Assembly: GCF_003269065.1 (NCBI RefSeq)
Contig: NZ_QLTA01000015.1
Coordinates: 35,377-99,376, forward strand
Source of the DNA: Paracidovorax anthurii
GTDB lineage: Bacteria; Pseudomonadota; Gammaproteobacteria; Burkholderiales; Burkholderiaceae_C
Length of the DNA: 64,000 nucleotides
Reading direction: 5' to 3'
The position numbers and the translations under genes were made by a program. Positions 58,897 through 64,000 of the stretch are shown one piece after another (the first letter of the stretch is position 1; every line of letters begins with the position of its first letter). The notes beneath the pieces were generated by a model. The model was not told the DNA's origin. It worked only from the letters and a program-made list of their open reading frames with translations, and ran no database searches.

Positions 58897-59796
58897 TCAG
58901 CCCCACTGCATCTCGCCCTTGGCCACCTTGGCCCCGATCTGCAGGGCGGGTGCCAGGCCCGCCCGGGGGTAGCGCTGGTTCATGGCCGCGATCAGCGCGT
59001 CGCCGCTGGCCGCCCTGGCCAGCTCTTCCTCGAACGCCAGCAGGTATTCCCGGGTGTCATTCACGGCCGAGACGTCCAGCGCACCGTTGGCGGCCAGGTG
59101 GCCGGGCACCACCACGGACGGCTTGCGCGCGGCGATGGCTTCCAGGTTCCTGACCCAGGCCGCACGCGCCGCGGGTGTCGGGGTGTCGGCCGTCCAGACG
59201 TGCAGGCCCGAGAAGACCAGCACGCCGCCGAACACGGCATTCAGCGAGGGCACCCACAGGTAGCGGCGGTTCTCCAGGCCCTGGGCCTTCACGATCTCGA
59301 TCGCCTGGCCTTCCAGCGTGAGCGCCGGGCCATCGAAGGCTTCGGGGAAGACGATGTCGTCCAGCTTCTGCGGGCCGTTCTCCTTGAGCTGCGGGGCCCA
59401 GGTGGCGATCTTCTTTTGCACGTTGGCGCGGATGGCGGCGAGGGTCTCGGGCGCGGCGATCACCCGGGCCTGCGGGAAGGCGGCCCGGATGGGCGCCAGG
59501 CTGAAGTAGTAGTCCGGGTCGCTCTGGCTGATGTAGATGGTGGTCAGCGCCTTGCCCGAGGCCTTGATCGCGTCGGCCACGGCGCGGCCGTCGGGCAGGG
59601 AGAAGCCGCCGTCGATCAGGAGGGCCTCCCTGGCGCCGGACAGCAGCACAGGCGCCCGGAAGAAGCCCTTTTCCCCGGCGGGGAAGTGCGTCCACTGCAG
59701 TGGGGCCGGCGTGCCCGATGCGGTGGCGCAGCCGGCCAGCGCGGTGGTGGCGCCAGCGGCGGCGGCGGTCTGAACGAAATCTCGGCGAGTCATCAT
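58897..59796 (-). CDS. Metallo-beta-lactamase-fold lipoprotein, metal site degenerate
   Basis: A 299-residue protein with a Tat-type signal (TRRDFVQTAAAAGATTALAGC) that ends in a lipobox, so it is likely exported folded and lipidated. The MBL fold is suggested by LLSGAREALLIDGGFSLPDG, LTTIYISQSDPDYYFSLAPI and VVVPGHLAANGAL. The metal motif HxHxDH is replaced by SQSDPDYY: neither the first His pair nor the last His is present, although the acidic residues remain. It may be a catalytically altered or inactive member; the family to which it belongs often has ISHGDPDYYF here, and this protein has lost even that His. Next to it are a SnoaL-like and a DsbA-like gene. Confidence 0.78.
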   Translation of the reverse strand: MMTRRDFVQTAAAAGATTALAGCATASGTPAPLQWTHFPAGEKGFFRAPVLLSGAREALLIDGGFSLPDGRAVADAIKASGKALTTIYISQSDPDYYFSLAPIRAAFPQARVIAAPETLAAIRANVQKKIATWAPQLKENGPQKLDDIVFPEAFDGPALTLEGQAIEIVKAQGLENRRYLWVPSLNAVFGGVLVFSGLHVWTADTPTPAARAAWVRNLEAIAARKPSVVVPGHLAANGALDVSAVNDTREYLLAFEEELARAASGDALIAAMNQRYPRAGLAPALQIGAKVAKGEMQWG

Positions 59797-59836
59797 GGTG
59801 GGCCTCAGGCAAAGGTTGGGAAAAAGAAGAAGAACG

Positions 59837-60478
59837 TCAGGCGGCGGCCAGCTGCTCGATGAAGGCCTGCGGGTTGGAGAACAGGGCGCTCGAATGCAGC
59901 AGGTGGCGCAGGCCCTCCGCCTCCAGGATGAAGGCGGGCACGCCACGCGCGCCGAATTCCCGCAGCAGTGCCTGTGCCTGCGCGACCCGGGCCCGGTGGG
60001 CATCGGTCAAGCCGGCATCGGGCCGGACCAGCAGGGCCGCCGCGTGGTCGATGCCGAGGCCTTCGAGCACGGCGGCCAGCGTGTCCAGCCGCGTGATGTC
60101 CAGGCCATCGATATAGCGGGCCTGCTGGATGGCCTTGAGCGCCTCCATTTCGCGCTCGGGCGCGGCCAGGGCAACGGCGGTCAACGCCACGGAGGCAGGG
60201 CCGCTGTCGAACATCTGCTGGCGAGGAGAGGCCAGCACCTCGCTGCGGTAGCGCTCGGTGAAGCGCTGGCCCGTCAGGCGTTCGATGCGCTGGTCATTGC
60301 TCCACGCGTAGGCGGCGAAGTCGGCGTCCATGGGCCGCGCGCCCTCGCCGGAGAAGAGTCCGCTGGGCCACGGATGCAGCGCCATGCCGGCCCTGTCCGC
60401 CAGGGCGGCGACCGTGCCGCTGGCGCCGTAGCACCATCCGCAGAGGGGGTCGAAAACGTAATGCAGGGTCTTGCTCAT
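59837..60478 (-). CDS. DsbA-family oxidoreductase (FrnE-like)
   Basis: A 213-residue thioredoxin-fold protein without a clear signal peptide: LHYVFDPLCGWCYGASGTVA with active-site CGWC near residues 12-15, then a helical insertion and the cis-Pro segment GARGVPAFILEAEGLRHLLH. DsbA-like proteins of the FrnE/HCCA type work in the cytosol on disulfides or as isomerases. Start at the ATG at 60478, where the family fold begins. It is divergent from a LysR gene, with an 80-bp control region between them, so the LysR protein is likely to regulate it. Confidence 0.85.
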   Translation of the reverse strand: MSKTLHYVFDPLCGWCYGASGTVAALADRAGMALHPWPSGLFSGEGARPMDADFAAYAWSNDQRIERLTGQRFTERYRSEVLASPRQQMFDSGPASVALTAVALAAPEREMEALKAIQQARYIDGLDITRLDTLAAVLEGLGIDHAAALLVRPDAGLTDAHRARVAQAQALLREFGARGVPAFILEAEGLRHLLHSSALFSNPQAFIEQLAAA

Positions 60479-60558
60479 GGAGGGCTTCGCTTCATTCGAT
60501 GCCGTGATGGTAGGAGCGACGCATTGACAGATAAATGGTGATGAAATAGATAGACCGT

Positions 60559-61503
60559 ATGCAAGAAGCAAACAATCCAGAAGACTCCGGCCCGGGCAGC
60601 CTCGCCAACCTCCGGCGGTTGGCGTACTTCGCGGCCGTGGTGGAGGCCGGCAGCTTCACGGCGGCGGCGGACCGCCTCGGCATCACCAAGGCCGTGGTCA
60701 GCCAGCAGGTCGCGCGGCTGGAGCGCGAGTTCAGAACCACCCTGCTCACCCGCACGACCCGCAGGGTCGCGCCCACGGATGCCGGCAGGACGTTCTACCA
60801 GCGGTGCGCGCTGATCCTCAAGGAAGCGGGCGACGCGTTCGATGAACTGGCCGAGGTCGCGGCGGAGCCCACCGGCACGCTGCGCCTGACGGCGACGCTC
60901 GACTACGGCATCACCTCGATCGTGCCGGCCATCGCGGAATTCACGCGCCGCTACCCGCAATGCAAAGTCGATGCCGTGTTCAGCGACCAATCGCTCGACC
61001 TGATGTCGGGGCAGGTGGAGCTGGCGATCCGCGTGGGCTGGTTGACGGACCTGAACCTGCAGGCCCGGCAGATCGGGACGTTCAGGCAGCTCCTGGTGGC
61101 AGCGCCCTCCCTCGCCGGGCCGGTGGCGCGCCTGGAGGAGCCCAAAGACATCGAGGCACTGCCCTTCGTGGCGAACACCGCGCTGCGCGATCCCGCGCAC
61201 TGGAGCTTCTCACGCAACGATCTGGAGCGGCAGAGCGTGACCGTCCGCCCCGCCATTTCCCTGGACGCCACGCTCGCGGTGCGCGAGGCCGTGCGCCAGG
61301 GCGCGGGCCTGTCGGTCCTGCCGGACTTCGCCATCGCGGAAGATTTGGCGGAAGGCCGGCTGATCCAGGCACTGCCGCAATGGGGCCTGCCCTCGGGCGG
61401 CATCCATGCCGTGTTTCCCGCCTCGCGGTTTCGCCCGGCGAAGGTCCGCGCCTTCGTGGAGCTACTGCATGAAAGGGTTTCGGGGAACCGCGGGCCGGGG
61501 TGA
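60559..61503 (+). CDS. LysR-family regulator, divergent from the DsbA-like gene
   Basis: A 314-residue LysR protein. HTH: LRRLAYFAAVVEAGSFTAAA, DRLGITKAVVSQQVARLERE, TRRVAPTDAGRTFYQRCALI. Effector domain: LRLTATLDYGITSIVPAIAE, VELAIRVGWLTDLNLQARQI, AVREAVRQGAGLSVLPDFAI. The intergenic stretch to the DsbA-like gene contains the AT-rich TTGACAGATAAATGGTGATG, suited to promoter and LysR-box functions. The divergent arrangement makes the dsbA/MBL/SnoaL genes the natural target set. Confidence 0.88.
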   Translation: MQEANNPEDSGPGSLANLRRLAYFAAVVEAGSFTAAADRLGITKAVVSQQVARLEREFRTTLLTRTTRRVAPTDAGRTFYQRCALILKEAGDAFDELAEVAAEPTGTLRLTATLDYGITSIVPAIAEFTRRYPQCKVDAVFSDQSLDLMSGQVELAIRVGWLTDLNLQARQIGTFRQLLVAAPSLAGPVARLEEPKDIEALPFVANTALRDPAHWSFSRNDLERQSVTVRPAISLDATLAVREAVRQGAGLSVLPDFAIAEDLAEGRLIQALPQWGLPSGGIHAVFPASRFRPAKVRAFVELLHERVSGNRGPG

Positions 61504-61602
61504 CGGGCCCGCTCCCGCCGTGGCGGCCCGGGCCACCGGCCGCCTAGCCCGTCGGCCGGGGCGACGCCCGCTGCGGCGGGCGTGGGGTGGGGAGGGATGG
61601 GC

Positions 61603-62130
61603 TCAGGCTTCCAGCAGCGAGCGCAGCATCCACGCCGTCTGCTCGTGCACCGTCAGGCGCTGCGTGAGCAGGTCGGCCGTGGGCTCGTCGCTCGCCTTGT
61701 CGGCCAGCGGGAACAGCTCGCGGGCGGTGCGCGCCACGGCTTCGTGGCCTTCGACCAGAATGCGCACCATCTCCAGTGCCTGCGGCGGCGTGGAGGGCGC
61801 GTCGGCCAGCGAGGTGAGCTTGCCGAACTGCGCGTAGGAGCCGGGGGCCGCGTGGCCCAGCGAGCGGATGCGCTCGGCGATGGGATCGACGGCGTTCCAC
61901 AGCTCGGTGTACTGGCCCATGAACATCGCGTGCAGCGAGTTGAACATGGGGCCGGTCACGTTCCAGTGGAAGTTGTGCGTGGTGAGGTAGAGCGTGTAGG
62001 TGTCGGCCAGCAGGCGCGAGAGGCCCTGCGCGATGGCCGCGCGGTCCTTGTCGCTGATCCCGATGTTGATGCGCGGCGCCGTGGCGGCCGCGGATTTGCC
62101 AGTAACGGGTTTGCCGGAAGCTTTGGGCAT
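61603..62130 (-). CDS. dps: DNA-binding protein from starved cells, Dps
   Basis: A 175-residue ferritin-fold protein. The ferroxidase centre is shared between subunits: [48 protein letters not shown] Lys/Ala-rich N-terminal extension of about 20 residues ([20 protein letters not shown]) may bind DNA. It forms a dodecamer that stores iron and shields DNA in stationary phase. Full length. Confidence 0.95.
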   Translation of the reverse strand: MPKASGKPVTGKSAAATAPRINIGISDKDRAAIAQGLSRLLADTYTLYLTTHNFHWNVTGPMFNSLHAMFMGQYTELWNAVDPIAERIRSLGHAAPGSYAQFGKLTSLADAPSTPPQALEMVRILVEGHEAVARTARELFPLADKASDEPTADLLTQRLTVHEQTAWMLRSLLEA

Positions 62131-62260
62131 GGAGAACTCCTTCGGTGGGGAAACGGGTACGGAACCTGCGGCGCCGGGCGGCCCGCCGATCACGGGAGCC
62201 GGCCGCGCGCCGTGCCCGGAGCACTGTAGCGCAGGCCGGCGCTCAGAACGTTTTCACGAC

Positions 62261-62311
62261 CTCAGTTTTCCATGGCGCGGCGCACCACCCGCAACGCATG
62301 AAACCGGCGCC
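62261..62311. repeat. Accessory-region 50-bp repeat, copy A
   Basis: CTCAGTTTTCCATGGCGCGG...ATGAAACCGGCGCC. Related copies at 63438-63486 (B) and 63701-63751 (C). Preceded by an end-like fragment of the inverted-repeat element (GAACGTTTTCACGAC at 62246). Confidence 0.7.
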
Positions 62312-62509
62312 GCGTAGCACGTACCTGGGGGCAGCCCGCTTCGACCGCCAGGACGCCAGCAGAACCGCCAATCGTCTGATCCAGCGACTGCAGCAGATCG
62401 GCTACCAAGTCACCGCTGTGGCGAGGTGAACGGCGTAGTTTCATTTCAGGATCAGGAAGAGGATGCGACAGACGTGGAGGATGAGTAACGCGCTACCACC
62501 GAGGCATCG

Positions 62510-62686
62510 TCATTTTTCATGACCGCCCCCGGAATCCTTCTCCACGCAGTTCTCCAGAAAAATATGGAGCAACAAAGCAACCGGCACCCACCACCACTCC
62601 CACCAGATGATCGCAACCGCCCAGCATCCCCATATCGTGAGCACGATGCTCCACACCACTGCGCGGGAAAGTCGAATCTTGCTCAT
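62510..62686 (-). CDS. Small membrane protein, candidate immunity protein
   Basis: A 58-residue protein with two hydrophobic segments (AVVWSIVLTIWGCWAVAIIW, WWVPVALLLHIFLE) and a short charged tail. Its ATG overlaps the stop codon of the toxin-like gene (TGATG), so it is translated coupled to it. No family recognised. Toxin-then-small-protein order with overlap is the usual toxin/immunity layout, and Trp-rich membrane proteins occur among such immunities, but this is contextual inference only. Confidence 0.6.
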   Translation of the reverse strand: MSKIRLSRAVVWSIVLTIWGCWAVAIIWWEWWWVPVALLLHIFLENCVEKDSGGGHEK

Positions 62687-63237
62687 CAGGGCACCTTCAC
62701 TCCGGTGGCCCCCCACCGGACGTAAACGAAGTAAGGATAGATACGCACCGTGCCGGCAGGTGTAGGGAGGTGGATGGGAACGCGAGAAGCCTTATCGATG
62801 AACAGATTCAGCGGCCTCCCGATGCGGGTCATGTACACCCCGGGGCCGTATATCCCCTGCTGAATGAACCGACTCGAATTTATGGCGCCAGTCCTCGCGA
62901 TGGCCGCTGCCCCCGCTTCCGTGGTGAAGTGGATGAGATTCTTCGGCAACGCCGCGAAGCCGTATCCCGCAGCACCCAAGACCGTGGCTGTGGTCGGAGC
63001 TACATCCGGGGTCCATAGCGCCGCGAACACACCCGGTACATGTGCCAGCGGCGCGAGAGGGCTCCGGGAAGTGGCTGCGACATCGGCCCAATACTGCGCC
63101 GCATTGTCGGCCGCCAGGGTGGACTGGCGGTAGAGCTGACGCAGCTTGAACATGAAGCGGCTGATGGTGCCTGCGTCGGAAATCTGCACGGGGGTGCCGC
63201 AGCCCTCGCGGCGGCAGGAAATTGAAGCGTCGGCCAT
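62686..63237 (-). CDS. Probable ADP-ribosyltransferase toxin (Tox-ART-HYD1-like)
   Basis: A 183-residue protein. The C-terminal half matches the HYD1 ART-toxin pattern: LIHFTTEAGAAAIARTGAIN (His103), GIYGPGVYMTRIGRPLNLFI (Tyr135) and the following Asp148. The N-terminal ~100 residues contain a possible zinc pair (SCRREGCG) and a hydrophobic stretch near residues 80-98, and carry no PAAR, VgrG or signal peptide. It could be a stand-alone T6SS or contact-dependent effector, or an effector cassette cut off from its delivery protein. Codon use and the repeat-rich surroundings suggest acquired DNA. The next gene, overlapping by one base of its stop codon, may encode immunity. The family call rests on motif recall. 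Confidence 0.62.
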   Translation of the reverse strand: MADASISCRREGCGTPVQISDAGTISRFMFKLRQLYRQSTLAADNAAQYWADVAATSRSPLAPLAHVPGVFAALWTPDVAPTTATVLGAAGYGFAALPKNLIHFTTEAGAAAIARTGAINSSRFIQQGIYGPGVYMTRIGRPLNLFIDKASRVPIHLPTPAGTVRIYPYFVYVRWGATGVKVP

Positions 63238-63437
63238 GGATTACTCTTTTTCTGCGAATGCTGCGGGACACAGATCACCGCAGCGCGCTGGCCCCCCGCC
63301 AGCGCCGGGGATTACGTGCGCCCAAGCTTTCTCAAAACTTACACCCGCACCAGAGAATTGTTCCGCTTGGAAACAGGGACGACTACCATCCGCCTCGGAC
63401 CAAATTGCGCAATAGTTGCACCGACACTCGCATGCAT

Positions 63438-63486
63438 CTCAGTTATCCATAGCACTGCGCGCCACCCGCGATATGAAACCGGCGCC
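63438..63486. repeat. Accessory-region 50-bp repeat, copy B
   Basis: CTCAGTTATCCATAGCACTG...ATGAAACCGGCGCC; 49 bp, close to copy C in its first half. Confidence 0.7.
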
Positions 63487-63502
63487 GCGCCTCTCGTCCG
63501 GA

Positions 63503-63690
63503 GGCCACGGAGCAGGCCATGCCAGCAAACGCCGTGGAGCGAGCTTCGCTCGGCCACTGGCGTCGCCCCCCTTCCCGCAGGAGAAGGGGCTGAAGGCCGC
63601 GGCTCCAAGCCTGCCTGCGCAGGCTTGGACGGTCCTGAAGAGCTGCCGCCTCTGGCGGCTGCACCGAGGCGCGAAGCGCCACAGGGGGTT
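63503..63690 (-). repeat. Dispersed extragenic repeat, copy R2
   Basis: On the minus strand: CCCCCTGTGGCGCTTCGCGCC, an extra ~85 bp with its own inverted repeats (CAAGCCTGCGCAGGCAGGCTTG), then GGGGGGCGACGCCAGTGGC, GAGCGAAGCTC and GGCCTGCTCCGTGGCC. Same block order as R1 at 10056-10159. Confidence 0.65.
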
Positions 63691-63700
63691 GTTATTTCAT

Positions 63701-63751
63701 CTCAGTTATCCATTGCGCTGCGCGCCACCCGCAGGACATGAAACAGGCGCC
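63701..63751. repeat. Accessory-region 50-bp repeat, copy C
   Basis: CTCAGTTATCCATTGCGCTG...ATGAAACAGGCGCC. Lies 187 bp before the IS110 transposase start. The noncoding stretch 63238-63938 that holds copies B, C and R2 contains no gene I can support. Confidence 0.7.
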
Positions 63752-63938
63752 TAATGGCGGGCGCAGCGTCCGGCACCGAGGTCGGTTCGTACTTGGTGCT
63801 TCGAGCCCGTATCTCAGTTGGACCCGCGGCCTCACGAGCACCCCAGACTGTTGCCCTGAGCCTTCGGTTCTTGAGCACGCATTTCAGACTTCGATGACGT
63901 GGGCCGCACGCCGATGGCGCCGCGAACAGGAGGTTGTC

Positions 63939-64000
63939 ATGGAAGTGATCTACCCGCGCTGCGCGGGATTGGATGTGCACAAGCAAACGGTGGTGGCTTG
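63939..64000 (+). CDS. IS110-family transposase, N-terminal end, partial
   Basis: The first 20 codons are visible: MEVIYPRCAGLDVHKQTVVA. The GLDVHK motif is the start of the DEDD catalytic domain of IS110-family transposases, with the first Asp of the DEDD set. AGGAGG lies 7 nt before the ATG. The gene runs off the right edge, so the element's ends and integrity cannot be seen. Confidence 0.85.
   Translation, partial: MEVIYPRCAGLDVHKQTVVA

Noticed and set aside
62300..62429. Plus-strand frame ending RLIQRLQQIGYQVTAVAR as a transposase tail
   Set aside because: Slight resemblance to transposase C-termini, but only ~35 residues, no upstream domain and no element ends; too weak to call.

Overview
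This window is GC-rich beta-proteobacterial chromosome, most likely Comamonadaceae and close to Acidovorax/Paracidovorax. The grounds are the codon bias, the order of the ribosomal genes, a class II ribonucleotide reductase carrying an intein, short dispersed repeats of a kind I associate with this family, and a pair of proteins built from a NolX/HrpF-like module that suggest a plant-associated, type III secretion-bearing strain. The genus is inferred, not proven.

Layout. 1-3.4 kb: the 5' part of an adenosylcobalamin-dependent ribonucleotide reductase gene (nrdJ), interrupted by an intein that runs off the left edge, then a narK remnant and an intact NarK-type nitrate/nitrite transporter. 3.6-6 kb: an amino-acid ABC transporter (binding protein and two permeases) with no ATPase gene. 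6-12.3 kb: a ChaN-like lipoprotein, an orphan MgtC C-terminal domain, a PAS-GGDEF-EAL protein, purU, a LysR regulator and a GAF/receiver pair. 12.3-18.8 kb: a divergent superfamily 1 helicase, a 266-bp element with near-perfect 30-bp terminal inverted repeats, glcD, an unidentified protein, and two paralogous HTH regulators in tandem. 18.8-32 kb: housekeeping genes (DUF445 protein, class V aminotransferase, ltaE, yggS), the pilT-CNB-pilU twitching motility cluster, a hydroxyacid dehydrogenase whose coding sequence contains a copy of a dispersed palindromic element, the dolP-diaA-yraN / rsmI block, yegD and an initiator tRNA.

32-41 kb holds the spc and alpha ribosomal operons, rplN through rplQ, all on the minus strand. 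The usual upstream S10 operon (ending in rpsQ) is absent. In its place at 41-51.5 kb lies a complete glycerol regulon: glpD, a rhizobial-type glycerol ABC transporter (binding protein, DUF2160 membrane protein, two permeases, two ATPases), and divergent glpR and glpK. Glycerol is imported by the ABC system, phosphorylated by GlpK and oxidised by GlpD, with GlpR probably acting on repeated TTGTTC(G) half-sites between the two divergent units.

51.7-55.4 kb holds two tandem genes built from the same roughly 100-residue module, one with about two copies and one with seven joined by Leu/Gln-rich linkers. They resemble the repeats of the HrpF/NolX type III translocon proteins but have no recognisable translocator domain. 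55.4-62.1 kb is ordinary accessory and housekeeping content: proC, a LysE exporter, ubiA, small stress or redox proteins, a LysR regulator and dps. The right end (62.2-64 kb) is a mosaic of repeats with a probable ADP-ribosyltransferase toxin, a tightly coupled small membrane protein that may be its immunity partner, and the start of an IS110-family transposase gene.
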